Part shown: positions 14,809 through 23,866 of the stretch, one piece after another
Layout of the letters: each line of letters opens with the position of its first letter
Numbering within the stretch: the first letter of the stretch is position 1
NCBI GenBank assembly: GCA_017305935.1
Contig: JAFKJU010000025.1
Coordinates: forward strand, 124,001 to 188,000
Length of the DNA stretch: 64,000 nt
DNA from: Hyphomicrobiales bacterium
GTDB taxonomy: Bacteria > Pseudomonadota > Alphaproteobacteria > Rhizobiales > Rhizobiaceae
Reading direction: 5' to 3'
Notes under the pieces: model-generated
Databases searched by the model: none
Told to the model about the DNA's origin: nothing
What the model saw: only the letters and a program-made list of their open reading frames with translations
Made by a program: the position numbers and the translations under genes

Positions 14809-17021
14809 TGGATTGCCTCTTTTGCTTCATTGCTTCTGTCAGCGTCGGACTGACGCACGCGGATCCAGTCGATCAGCAGGGCGGCGGGAAAGGGGGTGCG
14901 GGCATCCGGCGCGCCCGGCCAATCGCCGCCGACGGCGAGATTGACGACGAGGAACATCGGCTTGTGCAGGTCGGCCGGCGTCGCGGCCTCGAAGACGGCG
15001 CGTCCATCCAGCGACCAGACCAGTCTTTCCCTCGTCCAGGTCAGGCCATAGACGTGGAAATCCGCCGAGAGATCGTCGGTCGAGATGCGCCCGGTCGTCC
15101 GTGCGGATTTTTCCCCTGTGGGGATGTTCAAGCCGCTATGGGCGGTGACGTGGAGGCTGCTGGTGTCGTGGCCGAGAACTTCAAAAACGTCGAGTTCCGG
15201 GGGCCAGGTTCGATCCTGGGGCAGCAGCCAGAAGGCTGGCCACAAGCCACGCCCCTTCGGCACCTTGGCCCGGATCTGCACCGAACCATAGAGGAAACGC
15301 ATATGCCCGGCGTTGTTGAGAAGGCCGGAGGCATAAGCATAGCCATTGCTGCGGGCGCGCAGGCTTTCCGGAACCTGGCTGGCGCGGATCGCCAGAACGC
15401 CGTCCTGCAGCCGATAGGGTTCAAGCGCTTGCAAAGCCGGCGCATCGCCGCCCCGGCGCGGATCGACATAATATTGCAGCTCCCGATTGCCGCCATTGCT
15501 GCGGTTGCCATCGGGATAGTAGGGCTGCCAGATGCCGCCGGTCGCGGATTGCAGGTTCAGCGTTGAAAAATCGTCCTCGAAAATGGTTTTCCAATGCGGC
15601 GGATCGACCAGTCCTTGCGCGTCCGGGCCGACTTCCGCCCGCGCCGAATGGCTGAAGGCGAGGGTGGCGGTGAAGACGATGGCGACGGCCTGGACGGTGA
15701 CGATCCGGACGGCGCCGCGCCCGGTCGTCATGCCGAGGCCATGCATCAGCTTGACCATGGCGGTAAACAGGACAAGCGCGGCGAAGGCATTGCCCCAGGC
15801 TTGCCCATCGATGCCGGCCAGCGCATGGCCGCAGGCCATCGCAGCGGCCAGAACGGCAAGGCCGGCGCCCGTCAGCAGCAGCGCGTCGATTCCGGGGCGA
15901 AGCGAGCGGATGACCAGCATCGGCGTGATCCAGCTCATTGCGCCGAGCGGGATGCAGGCGGCGGCGAGCGCCACGGTCGATGCCGTCGAATCCTCGTAGC
16001 CGGGAAAGATCAGGGCAGTGACGGGGCCGGCGAGATAGACGGCGGCGGCGGCGATGAGGGTCAGGACGGCGGTGACGGCGAAAAGCTCCCGCTCGATTTC
16101 CCGGGAGCAGGCGTCGGCGCCGGCTTCGATCCGCGCCAGAAATCTCGGATAACGCGTCTGCGCCACCGTCGACATCAGGCCGAGGCCGATCATCGCCAGG
16201 CTGGCCGAGAGCGAGAAGAGACCGAGATCGTGCGGCGAGGACAGGGTGGCCGAGACCCAGCGATTGGCCCCGAGATAAAGGATCCAGGAAAGATTGAAGG
16301 CAAACAGCGGCAGCGCGATGCGCGCCATGGCGAGCAGCGGCAGACGGCGGCGCAGCCGGATCGGCGAGGGCCGGGCAAACAGGAAGGCGCAGAGCGCATA
16401 ATAGGCGGCAAGTGCGGCAAACGAGCCGGTGATGCCGCCGGCCAGGAGGCCGGCCAGCCGGGGAACCGTCATGCCGAGCTGCAGGATCAGCGCCACGACC
16501 GTGAACTCCCACAGCCGCGATGAAGCCCGGAACAGGGTTACCGGGCCATTGGCGATCATCGCCATGATGCCGCCGGCAATGGCAAGCGCGGTATCGAACC
16601 GCGGCAGCGCATTGTCGCCGAACAGCGCCAGCAGCGGCAGGATCAAGGCGAGAAGCACGAAGCCGACCAGCCAGAGCGCATTGAGGATATCGAGCCCGGC
16701 CTTCAGCACGTCGCTGTCGGCGCGGCCGGGGATCTGCTTGTCGGCCAGTTGCGACAGGCCGAAATCGGCGCGCCCCGCATAGGTGAACAGGCTGGTCAGC
16801 AGCGCGAAGGTGCCGAAGGCGGCCGGCTCCAGCAGCCGTGGGGCGAGCAGCGTCGCGCCGCTGCCGAGGATGGTCAGGATCAGCGCGCCGAAGGCATAGG
16901 TGAAGGGGCGGCCCAGCCATTGCAGATGCGGCGCATGGCGCATCCGGTCGAAGGCCGGCGGCAGGCGATTGGCGGTGACCGGGCGGAGGGCCAGCGTTTC
17001 GGCGTCGGCGGCGATGCTCAT
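14805..17021 (-). CDS. Fusion: Wzx-type flippase plus GH16 endo-glycanase
   Basis: A 738-residue protein joining two activities. Residues 1-430 are a polytopic oligosaccharide flippase (about 12 hydrophobic helices, from TYAFGALILTILGSGATLLA onward). Residues 465-730 are a family-16 glycoside hydrolase with the catalytic motif ELDVFE (609-614; Glu609, Asp611, Glu614) and typical flanks (GRGLWPAFWLLP, LVVNLAVGGDWPG). The junction, 434-462, reads like an intact secretory signal peptide: basic start, hydrophobic VQAVAIVFTATLAF and SARA before Glu463. Separate wzx and exoK-type genes are known; this joined form is unusual. It would place a polymer-trimming glycanase on the periplasmic face at the flippase. 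No stop or frameshift is seen. Confidence 0.85.
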   Translation of the reverse strand: MSIAADAETLALRPVTANRLPPAFDRMRHAPHLQWLGRPFTYAFGALILTILGSGATLLAPRLLEPAAFGTFALLTSLFTYAGRADFGLSQLADKQIPGRADSDVLKAGLDILNALWLVGFVLLALILPLLALFGDNALPRFDTALAIAGGIMAMIANGPVTLFRASSRLWEFTVVALILQLGMTVPRLAGLLAGGITGSFAALAAYYALCAFLFARPSPIRLRRRLPLLAMARIALPLFAFNLSWILYLGANRWVSATLSSPHDLGLFSLSASLAMIGLGLMSTVAQTRYPRFLARIEAGADACSREIERELFAVTAVLTLIAAAAVYLAGPVTALIFPGYEDSTASTVALAAACIPLGAMSWITPMLVIRSLRPGIDALLLTGAGLAVLAAAMACGHALAGIDGQAWGNAFAALVLFTAMVKLMHGLGMTTGRGAVRIVTVQAVAIVFTATLAFSHSARAEVGPDAQGLVDPPHWKTIFEDDFSTLNLQSATGGIWQPYYPDGNRSNGGNRELQYYVDPRRGGDAPALQALEPYRLQDGVLAIRASQVPESLRARSNGYAYASGLLNNAGHMRFLYGSVQIRAKVPKGRGLWPAFWLLPQDRTWPPELDVFEVLGHDTSSLHVTAHSGLNIPTGEKSARTTGRISTDDLSADFHVYGLTWTRERLVWSLDGRAVFEAATPADLHKPMFLVVNLAVGGDWPGAPDARTPFPAALLIDWIRVRQSDADRSNEAKEAIQ

Positions 17022-18109
17022 GAGGCCACCGCCCTTTCCACGGACCGGTCAGCCGGGATCGTTTTCACGAAGGCCTCGAAGGCGGGGGAGGAGCGGAGGA
17101 TGCCATAGGCCTTCAGGTCATCGCTGGAGCGATAGCGAGCACTGTTTTCGTAGAGAAAACCGGCTCCGGGATGTTTCTTGGCATGGGCGACGTAGCGGCG
17201 ATATTCGACACCGGCATCCCAATGCTCGCCGCGGCTGACTTCGCTGTGGGCACGCTGGTCGAAATTGGCGAACAGCTTGAAATGCAGCAGCGCCGCCGTC
17301 ACCTCGGCGACCGGAAGCGGGACGGTGCGATGGTTGGTCGCCCAGCGCTGCCCGTCGCGGCAATGCATCAGCGGCACCTTGGTGATGTCGGGCGGCAACG
17401 ACCCGATATCGGTCTTCTGCAATCCGATCAGCTTGCCGAGCCGATGATGGCGCAGGTTGCGGGCGGCGCGCGCCACCGCCATCGGCCAGATGCCGAGATG
17501 CCGGTATTGCGGATAGAAGACCCGCAGGCGCGGGCCGCCGATCGCCTCGACATCGAGGAAATTCTTCGAGAAGGGCAAGGCGGCCTTGGCGCGCACGCGG
17601 TAGTCCGTGTCGAAACAGGGGCAGGTATTGATGAAAGAGGTTCCCTTGACATAGACGGCCTCGGAGACAGGACCTTCGCCATACATGTCGACCATGATGG
17701 CGAAAACGGCCTCGTGTCCCTGCGTTTCGAGGAAGCGGCAGAAGGCTTTCAGGCCGATGCGCTCGCAATGGGGATAGACGAACAGCTCGTCGGCATCGAT
17801 GAACAGGCACCAGTTGCCCGCGCCATGGCGGGCGATCATGTCGTTGATCCAGTTCATGCCGCAGCCGGCCTCGCCGAACGAATCGGCCGTGTGGTACACC
17901 ACGCAATCGCCCTGCGAGAGCAGGAATTCCATCGAGCCGTCCTGGGAATCGTTGTCGCAGACGAAGAACCGGTCGATGCCGAGCCGACGGTGATGCTCCA
18001 GCAGGAATGGCAGGCGCTCGGCCTCGTTGCGCACCACCATGTAGGCGTCGATGCTGCCGCGTCGGGGGCGAGCCTGCGGATGGTCGGGTCGGATAAGCTG
18101 CATGGTCAT
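17018..18109 (-). CDS. Glycosyltransferase, GT2/GT92-like
   Basis: A 363-residue protein with a nucleotide-sugar binding start (IDAYMVVRNEAERLPFLLEH), CDNDSQDGS and a metal-binding FIDADELFVYP, typical of the GT-A Glyco_tranf_2_4 group. The C-terminal half (HLGIWPMAVARAARNLRHHR, then HCRDGQRW) is also seen in these proteins. No membrane segment is apparent, so it probably acts at the inner face of the cytoplasmic membrane on the lipid-linked repeat unit. It overlaps both neighbours by 4 bases. A second in-frame ATG lies two codons into the gene. Donor and acceptor sugars cannot be told from sequence. Confidence 0.75.
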   Translation of the reverse strand: MTMQLIRPDHPQARPRRGSIDAYMVVRNEAERLPFLLEHHRRLGIDRFFVCDNDSQDGSMEFLLSQGDCVVYHTADSFGEAGCGMNWINDMIARHGAGNWCLFIDADELFVYPHCERIGLKAFCRFLETQGHEAVFAIMVDMYGEGPVSEAVYVKGTSFINTCPCFDTDYRVRAKAALPFSKNFLDVEAIGGPRLRVFYPQYRHLGIWPMAVARAARNLRHHRLGKLIGLQKTDIGSLPPDITKVPLMHCRDGQRWATNHRTVPLPVAEVTAALLHFKLFANFDQRAHSEVSRGEHWDAGVEYRRYVAHAKKHPGAGFLYENSARYRSSDDLKAYGILRSSPAFEAFVKTIPADRSVERAVAS

Positions 18110-19500
18110 GATCGGGCCTCCGGCATGACGGCCTCGCGGGCAAGGATGAGGAAAAAGGAAAAGGTGAGCAGCACCGGCAGGGCGAAGATGCTGACTTCGG
18201 TCAGGCCGATGACCATGACCAGCAGAACGAGCTGGTCGCGCGCCGCATCCGGCCGCGAGAGCATCCGCCACAGAAGGAGCGCCAACATGCCGAAGGCGGG
18301 CAGTGCGCCGATGAAGCCGAGGTTGAAGACGGCCTGGATATACATGTTGTGGGCGTTGACCGGTGCCCCCTGGAATCCCCGGCCGACGCTTTCGATGAGC
18401 AGCGCCTCGGTGCCGCCGAAGCCCCAGCCGAACAGCGGTTTCTGCTTGATCAGATCGAAGGACACCGCCCACAATTCCGTCCGCCCGGTCAGCGTCACCA
18501 CCTCGTTGATCGAGCCGGTGCGCGCCAGGGGCCCAAGAAGCACCGTCAGATCGGGAAACCGTCCCAGCGCCAGCAGCACCACCGCGAAGAAGGCGAAGAC
18601 CGAGCCGAAAAGCAGGGCGGGCGCGAGCAGCCGCCGCTCGCGCAATGCGATGACCAGCCAGGTGCCGGCGGTGGCGGCCAGCATCGTGCGGCTGTCGGCG
18701 GCCATGATGGCGGCGAAGCCCACGACCAGCGACGCCACCAGAACCGTCCAGCCGATCACCTTGCGCCGCTTGAGGATCAGCGCGAAGGTCGCCAGCAGCG
18801 CGGCCTGCGCGCCCAGCACGTTGGGATGGCCGGAAAAGCCCCGCAGCCGGTAGACATGTTCCTCCACCGAAGGCGGCAGCCAGGCGATATCGGGAAACAC
18901 GACGCCCGAAATCAGCCCGATGGTGATGAAGACTAGCAGGGTGAGCGTCAGAAGACGCAGCGTCGCATCCGGGCCGAGCACCGAGACGACGAGGCAGGCG
19001 AGGATGATATAGGACGCAAGGCCGAGCGCATTGGCCGCCGTATAGGCCGGGATCAGCGACCAAGCCGCCGAGACGAAGGCCACCAGCCCGTAGAGACAGG
19101 CCAGCAGCACTGTCCTTTCGCGCAGAAACGGCAGCAGCCGCCGGACGTGGAAGGGGCAGATGAGGAAGACCAGCAGCCACGAACTGAGCTTGATGATGTT
19201 CTCGACATCCATGCCGCCGGTCCGGGCATAGCCATCCATGCGCATTCCGAAGCTGAGGCCGAAAAAGGCGAAGATGAACAGAAGGCCGATTGCCCAGCGT
19301 CGGCCACGGATGCAGGCGAGGACGAGCGTCGCGCTGACGACCGCGAGGATGGGAACGAGCGGAAGGGCGGCGACCGACGGTTGCGGGACCGCCCGAAGAA
19401 GGAGCGCCAGCCAGGCGAGAATAACGGCGAGCGCGATGCCCGCCGCGACAGCGCCCATGCCCGCCGGGCCTTTCCAGGCGGTATCTGTTGCCGTCGTCAT
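18106..19500 (-). CDS. Wzy/ExoQ-type polysaccharide polymerase
   Basis: A 464-residue integral membrane protein with about 11-12 hydrophobic helices and the O-antigen ligase/polymerase signature in its large periplasmic loop: LTGRTELWAVSFDLIKQKPL, then GWGFGG and NAHNMYIQAVFNLGFIGAL. Such proteins polymerise lipid-linked repeat units in the periplasm. The genomic setting (Wzz, flippase, ExoF-like exporter) supports polymerase over ligase. The ATG overlaps the Wzz stop by 4 bases and its own stop overlaps the next glycosyltransferase. Confidence 0.82.
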   Translation of the reverse strand: MTTATDTAWKGPAGMGAVAAGIALAVILAWLALLLRAVPQPSVAALPLVPILAVVSATLVLACIRGRRWAIGLLFIFAFFGLSFGMRMDGYARTGGMDVENIIKLSSWLLVFLICPFHVRRLLPFLRERTVLLACLYGLVAFVSAAWSLIPAYTAANALGLASYIILACLVVSVLGPDATLRLLTLTLLVFITIGLISGVVFPDIAWLPPSVEEHVYRLRGFSGHPNVLGAQAALLATFALILKRRKVIGWTVLVASLVVGFAAIMAADSRTMLAATAGTWLVIALRERRLLAPALLFGSVFAFFAVVLLALGRFPDLTVLLGPLARTGSINEVVTLTGRTELWAVSFDLIKQKPLFGWGFGGTEALLIESVGRGFQGAPVNAHNMYIQAVFNLGFIGALPAFGMLALLLWRMLSRPDAARDQLVLLVMVIGLTEVSIFALPVLLTFSFFLILAREAVMPEARS

Positions 19501-20954
19501 GATTGCTGCATCAGGCGCAGGGTGGTGCGCCGGATGGCAGATGCATTGAGGGCCGCGCCTGCCAGCAGCGCCGCGCCGAAGGCGCCGGCGAGATAGAGCG
19601 GCAGGATCGGGAAGACCGGTTTGTCCGGCACGGTTGCCGGCGACAGGACTTCCGCATCCGGCTTCAGGGCTTCTGTGGAGGGACCGCGTGTCTTCATGCG
19701 GGTCAGGGCGTCGGCCAGCACCTGCGTGTCGTTGTCGACCCGCAGGCGAAGCTCGTCAAGACGCAGGCTCGCCTTGCGACGGTCCACCATGGTCTGGCGT
19801 ATCTTCTGGATTTCGTCGGTCAGGCGCTTTTCGCGCTCGGCCCAGTTCTCGGCCTCGACACGCACGCTGGTGACGATGCGATCCCGCTCGATTTCCGCCT
19901 GCCTGGATATGCTGCGCGCCTCCGTCGGCATGACGGCCAGGCGCGACATGCTTTCCGTCAGGCTCTGGTTCAATTGCCGGATCGTCGGCGAGGCCAAAAC
20001 TTCCGGCGCGCTGTCGAGCGTGCCGGCCGCCTTCATCGCGGTGAGCGTGTCGGTGCGCGTGCGAAAATCGATGAGCTGGGCGCGGGCATTGGCAAGCTCG
20101 GTGCTCAGGGTCGAGAGCTGGGCTTCGAGCGATATCTGAACGCCCTGGTCGATAAGGCCGGATGTGTTGAGAAAATCCTCCATCTCCCGTTGCGAGGTCT
20201 CGGCGCGGCGCTTGGCCTCGTCGACGCGGTCGGAAAGCAGCTTGTTCATGGCGTCGGCATCGTCGACCTTGCGCATCACCTGCGCCTTCAGATAGGCGCC
20301 GACCAGCGTGTTGGTCAGGGCCGTCGCCTTTTCCGGGTCGTTGGAGCGAAAGCCGACCTTGACGGTGTAGGACTGGCGGTCGCGATCGATCACCATGCGG
20401 TGCCAGAGGTTTTCGCGCAGTTGGGTCTCCTCGCGCGCGGCGGCGTTGGCGATGCCGTCGCCGTCGAGCAGGCCGTCGGTCGATGGCGCGATGAAGCCGT
20501 GCGCCCAGGTCTGCGGCAAGGCGACGTCGAGAAAGTTCATGACCAGCGCCTGCGCCTTTTCGGTGGCGCCGGGCTTCGGCCGGAATTCGTCGTCCTGCGC
20601 CAGATGGTGGATGTCGATCACCTCTTTCGCCAGGTTGACGGAATGCAGCCGGTCGAGATCGGAAATGATGAAGCTTTCGTCCAATGGCTGGCGCGAAGCT
20701 TCCGAAACGTCGTTCTGGCCTTCCATGTTGGTGGGGCGGAGCACCAGCGTCGCGGTCGATTCGTAGATGCGCGGGATCGACGGCCAGACGATGGCGGCGG
20801 CGGCCATCACCGTCATGCCGCCGACGACGAAGCGCCGCACGGAATAGCGCGGTTCCGGCGTCTTCACCCGTTCGTCGGCGCGGGCGCGGATGATCGCCTC
20901 CTCCTCGTCGGTCGCATGAAGCGGGATCGGTTTGGAATTGTAGACCCTGGTCAT
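19497..20954 (-). CDS. Wzz-type chain-length protein without kinase domain
   Basis: A 485-residue polysaccharide co-polymerase. One membrane helix lies near residues 44-64 and another near 455-478. Between them is a long coiled-coil periplasmic region rich in Glu, Arg and Ala, and a Pro-rich segment (VLSPATVPDKPVFP) precedes the second helix, as in Wzz/ExoP. ExoP-type proteins are about 780 residues and end in a tyrosine autokinase; here there is no Walker motif or Tyr-rich tail. No separate kinase gene is in the operon, so length control would work without it or with a kinase encoded elsewhere. Confidence 0.8.
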   Translation of the reverse strand: MTRVYNSKPIPLHATDEEEAIIRARADERVKTPEPRYSVRRFVVGGMTVMAAAAIVWPSIPRIYESTATLVLRPTNMEGQNDVSEASRQPLDESFIISDLDRLHSVNLAKEVIDIHHLAQDDEFRPKPGATEKAQALVMNFLDVALPQTWAHGFIAPSTDGLLDGDGIANAAAREETQLRENLWHRMVIDRDRQSYTVKVGFRSNDPEKATALTNTLVGAYLKAQVMRKVDDADAMNKLLSDRVDEAKRRAETSQREMEDFLNTSGLIDQGVQISLEAQLSTLSTELANARAQLIDFRTRTDTLTAMKAAGTLDSAPEVLASPTIRQLNQSLTESMSRLAVMPTEARSISRQAEIERDRIVTSVRVEAENWAEREKRLTDEIQKIRQTMVDRRKASLRLDELRLRVDNDTQVLADALTRMKTRGPSTEALKPDAEVLSPATVPDKPVFPILPLYLAGAFGAALLAGAALNASAIRRTTLRLMQQS

Positions 20955-20975
20955 CTCCGTTGTCTCCCTCGCGCC

Positions 20976-21842
20976 TCAGCTTCTGACGAATGCATAGAGC
21001 CTTCCGCGCATCGGACCTGAGATGATGCGGAAGCCGACATAGAGCGTTGTCACCATCAGGAACTGCCGCATCGTCAGAAATCCCGCGCGCAGATAGTGGT
21101 ATCGGAAGCGGATTTCGTTGACGGCATAGACGAGGCCGCCACGCCGCTCGTTGAGCCCGGCTCCCGTCCGCGATTTGACCAGGACTTTGGGGATGATGTG
21201 AAAGCGCACGCCGGCCAGCGCCATGCGGATCCAGAGGTCGTAATCCTCCAGCAGGCCGAATTTCATGCGATAGCCGCCGGCCGAGCGCAGCGCCTCCGCC
21301 CGGAACGCGACCGAGGGGTGGACGACGATGTTGCGCCAGTGGAGCGCCTGCACGATCGCCTCATGGGTCGTTGGCGCTGTGCGCAGCCGGGTCGCCGGGT
21401 TCTCGTCGTAGAATTCCTCGGCCCAGGAGGCGACGAGTCCGATGTCCGGGTGGCCCTCGAGATAATCCATCTCGAGGGCGATACGGTCCGGCAGGCAGAT
21501 ATCGTCGCTGTCCATACGCAGGATGAAGGGCTGGGTGCAGACGGCCAGGCCCGCATTCAGCGCATCCGCCAGCCCGCAGTTCTTTTCAAGCCGGACCACC
21601 AGGAAGTCCCAGGGCGCATCGAGGGCATCGAAATCGGCGATCACCTTTTCCTGGTCGGCTCCAACGGGACCATCCAGCACCAGCACGATCTGGTCGGCGG
21701 CGCGTGTCTGGATGCGAAGGCTTTCCAGGCTGGCGGAAAGGTTCGATGCTTTCTCCCGGGCATAGGTCGCCATCAGCACCGATATGCCCATCGCCCGAGC
21801 CGGGTCGCCGGCGAACTGTGGGCTTGCCTCGCGTCCGTCCAT
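20976..21842 (-). CDS. Family 2 glycosyltransferase
   Basis: A 288-residue GT-A enzyme. It begins with ISVLMATYAREKASNLSASL, then LVLDGPVG, NCGLADALNAGL and the metal-binding RMDSDDI. The acceptor-side EDYDLWIRMALAG motif follows near residue 220. It adds a sugar from a nucleotide donor to the lipid-linked intermediate begun by the ExoY-like enzyme. The ATG at 21842 is chosen because AGGTG lies 5 bases upstream; a GTG 15 bases earlier is possible. It lies 4 bases after the priming transferase stop and 21 bases before the Wzz gene. Confidence 0.85.
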   Translation of the reverse strand: MDGREASPQFAGDPARAMGISVLMATYAREKASNLSASLESLRIQTRAADQIVLVLDGPVGADQEKVIADFDALDAPWDFLVVRLEKNCGLADALNAGLAVCTQPFILRMDSDDICLPDRIALEMDYLEGHPDIGLVASWAEEFYDENPATRLRTAPTTHEAIVQALHWRNIVVHPSVAFRAEALRSAGGYRMKFGLLEDYDLWIRMALAGVRFHIIPKVLVKSRTGAGLNERRGGLVYAVNEIRFRYHYLRAGFLTMRQFLMVTTLYVGFRIISGPMRGRLYAFVRS

Positions 21843-21846
21843 GATG

Positions 21847-22539
21847 TCACCTCGCACCGGTGGAGGACAGGATCACGCGTGGCGTGCGGGCCAGGATGAT
21901 CAGGTCGAGCAGGAGCGTCTGGCGACGCACGTAATCGACATCCAGCTCGACGCGGCGCTGGTAGCTGACGTCGTTGCGGCCGCTGACCTGCCACAGGCCG
22001 GTGATGCCGGGCAGAACGCTGGCGTATGCGCCGACATGTTCCTTGTACCGGGCAAGCTCGGCGCTGGTGACCGGCCGCGGGCCGACGAGGCTCATCTCGC
22101 CACGCAGCACGTTGAAGATCTGCGGCAGCTCGTCGAAGCTGGTCCTGCGCAGGACCTTGCCGATCGGCGTGATACGGGGGTCGAACATCAGCTTCTGGTC
22201 GCGGGCCCATTCGTCGCTGGCCTTGGGGTGGTGGCCGAGATATTCGGTCAGGCAATGGTCCGCATCGACGATCATGGTCCTGAATTTCAGGCAGTCGAAC
22301 GGCGTGATGCCCCTGCCGACGCGCGAATGCCGGTAGAGAACGGGACCGCCATCAAGCGACACGAGAACCGCGATCACCAGCAGCAGCGGCGCAATGACCA
22401 CAAGCAGGGCAAGCGCAAGCGTCACATCGAAGATACGCTTTGCCGTCGCGCTCCAGGGGGACTGGCGGACAGGCCATGCCGCCAGCGGCACGGCGCGTGA
22501 CGACACGGATGCATCGCCGAACTTTTGCAATTGATTCAC
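21847..22539 (-). CDS. exoY: ExoY-like undecaprenyl-phosphate sugar-phosphotransferase
   Basis: A 230-residue priming enzyme (rhizobial ExoY about 226). After a short soluble N-terminus comes one membrane segment (VTLALALLVVIAPLLLVIAV, 39-58). The bacterial sugar transferase domain follows: KFRTM, LRRTSFDELPQIFNVLRGEM, SLVGPRP and LPGITGLWQVSGRND. It transfers a sugar-1-phosphate, galactose in ExoY, to undecaprenyl phosphate, the first step of repeat-unit synthesis. It is the first gene of the leftward operon and begins next to the AT-rich control region. The sugar specificity is by analogy only. Confidence 0.85.
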   Translation of the reverse strand: MNQLQKFGDASVSSRAVPLAAWPVRQSPWSATAKRIFDVTLALALLVVIAPLLLVIAVLVSLDGGPVLYRHSRVGRGITPFDCLKFRTMIVDADHCLTEYLGHHPKASDEWARDQKLMFDPRITPIGKVLRRTSFDELPQIFNVLRGEMSLVGPRPVTSAELARYKEHVGAYASVLPGITGLWQVSGRNDVSYQRRVELDVDYVRRQTLLLDLIILARTPRVILSSTGAR

Positions 22540-22895
22540 GGCAAGTCCTCCAAAACCGGACAGTCATTCAGGTCTATCGAGGAGCAAGCACACCATTGCA
22601 GCGAGGGCGTTTGCAAGGAAACTGAGGGAGTACCTCCAAGGTAACGCAATCGAAATAGCTATGGGTGACGTAAATTGTAACTATATATGCTTATATATAG
22701 TTCAATGTGAATAGATTGATTTTTAACGTTGAAATGGATAATCGGATATTACATTATAATTGTTTGAATATTTGATTCGCGGCGAAGTTTCCCGGAAAGT
22801 CAGTTGAGCTGAATTTTCGTTTTAATATTTGCGCGCGGTGAGAGGCAAACACCTTTGCGAGGAAGTGAGGGGCCTGAAAAGAGGGAAGACGTATC
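22540..22895. other. AT-rich divergent control region between exoY-like and luxR-type genes
   Basis: This 356-base gap is markedly AT-rich between about 22640 and 22830, in contrast to its surroundings. It should hold the promoters for the exopolysaccharide operon (left) and the LuxR-type gene (right). Its main feature is the 24-base inverted repeat at 22679-22702. I could not fix -35/-10 pairs with confidence and see no coding potential. Confidence 0.6.
22679..22702. promoter_or_regulatory. Perfect 24-bp inverted repeat, likely operator
   Basis: AACTATATAT and ATATATAGTT are perfectly complementary 10-base arms around GCTT. The site is about 140 bases from the exoY-like start and 194 bases from the LuxR-type start. 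Size and symmetry fit a dimeric regulator; the adjacent LuxR/NarL-type protein is the obvious candidate. Confidence 0.55.
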
Positions 22896-23678
22896 ATGCT
22901 TATCCCTACGTATATATTCGATTCCTGTCGGTTGTTTCGCGAGGGCACGCGATTGATCCTTGGGGCGGCATCGTTCGAAGTCCTGGGAATTGGCGAGACG
23001 TTGCACGACCTCCACAGCGTGCCGGCGACGGATTCCGCGACCCTGTATGTCATCGGCAATCCCGCCGGCGCGACAGTTTTCGAATTCATCGAATGCATTC
23101 TCGCCGCCAATCGTCTCGCCCGCATCGCCGTCGTCGTCGATACCCATGAAGACAGGGCCTCGACGGCGATTCTGGAACGTGGCGCCAAGGGCTATCTGCA
23201 CAAGAACCTGTCGTCCGAGAGCTTCGTAAAGGCGCTGCAACTGATTTCGGAGGAGTGCTCGGTCGTTGCCGGCTGGCCGATGGCGCGGGATGGTCGTGCC
23301 GCGGCGGCGATGACTCTGCCGCTCTCCATGCGTCCGCCATCCCTCGTGGAGGAGCGAATCATCCGGGCCGAACCCGAGACGGCGGATCGTGAAGACACCG
23401 GGGCCGTTGCGGATGAAACGGCGGCCCGTCTCGTGCTGAACAATGCGCGGGCCGGCCTGCGCCTGCGCAACCTTTCGCCGCGCGAGACCGCCATCCTCAA
23501 GCTTGTGATGAGCGGCGAATCCAACAAGCAGATCGCCCGCGACCTCAACATCACCGAAAGCACCGTCAAGGTTCATATCAAGACCATCCTGCGCAAGATC
23601 GACGTGAAGAACCGCACGCAAGCCGCCATCTGGGCTTTGGCCGATCCGGATTTCACGCCGCCTTCCCAATCCCATTAG
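22896..23678 (+). CDS. LuxR/NarL-type regulator with degenerate receiver domain
   Basis: A 260-residue regulator. Residues 1-125 look like a receiver fold ([16 protein letters not shown] at the start and [19 protein letters not shown] near 105-123), but the usual acidic pocket and phospho-Asp are not evident: the position holds LYVIGNP. Residues 190-250 form the LuxR helix-turn-helix ([20 protein letters not shown], then [20 protein letters not shown]). A Pro/Glu-rich linker joins them. It is transcribed away from the exopolysaccharide operon and probably controls it. Without a normal phosphorylation site it may respond to a ligand, a partner or its own abundance. Confidence 0.75.
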   Translation: MLIPTYIFDSCRLFREGTRLILGAASFEVLGIGETLHDLHSVPATDSATLYVIGNPAGATVFEFIECILAANRLARIAVVVDTHEDRASTAILERGAKGYLHKNLSSESFVKALQLISEECSVVAGWPMARDGRAAAAMTLPLSMRPPSLVEERIIRAEPETADREDTGAVADETAARLVLNNARAGLRLRNLSPRETAILKLVMSGESNKQIARDLNITESTVKVHIKTILRKIDVKNRTQAAIWALADPDFTPPSQSH

Positions 23679-23699
23679 GGCGAAGACTCGACCGGCCTG

Positions 23700-23727
23700 G
23701 AGCGTCTCCGGTTCGCCGGAAACGCTC
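23700..23727. terminator. Hairpin downstream of the LuxR-type gene
   Basis: GAGCGT-C-TCCGG / CCGGA-A-ACGCTC forms a strong 11-pair stem with one internal mismatch and a TTCG tetraloop, 22 bases after the stop codon. A pure T-run is missing, so it may be a weak terminator or an mRNA-stabilising hairpin between convergent genes. The rest of the gap to 23866 shows nothing else I can name. Confidence 0.5.
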
Positions 23728-23866
23728 TCATTGTCTTGTCGGGTGAATTTTCGTTCCGGAGCACGCCCCGCGTCCGTGGGCGATGCTCTATCGCGTTGTT
23801 TCGATGCTCGATTTTTTTGGAGAGATCAGTCTGCTTGTCGCGCTTTGGATCGCGCCCGCGACTGCG

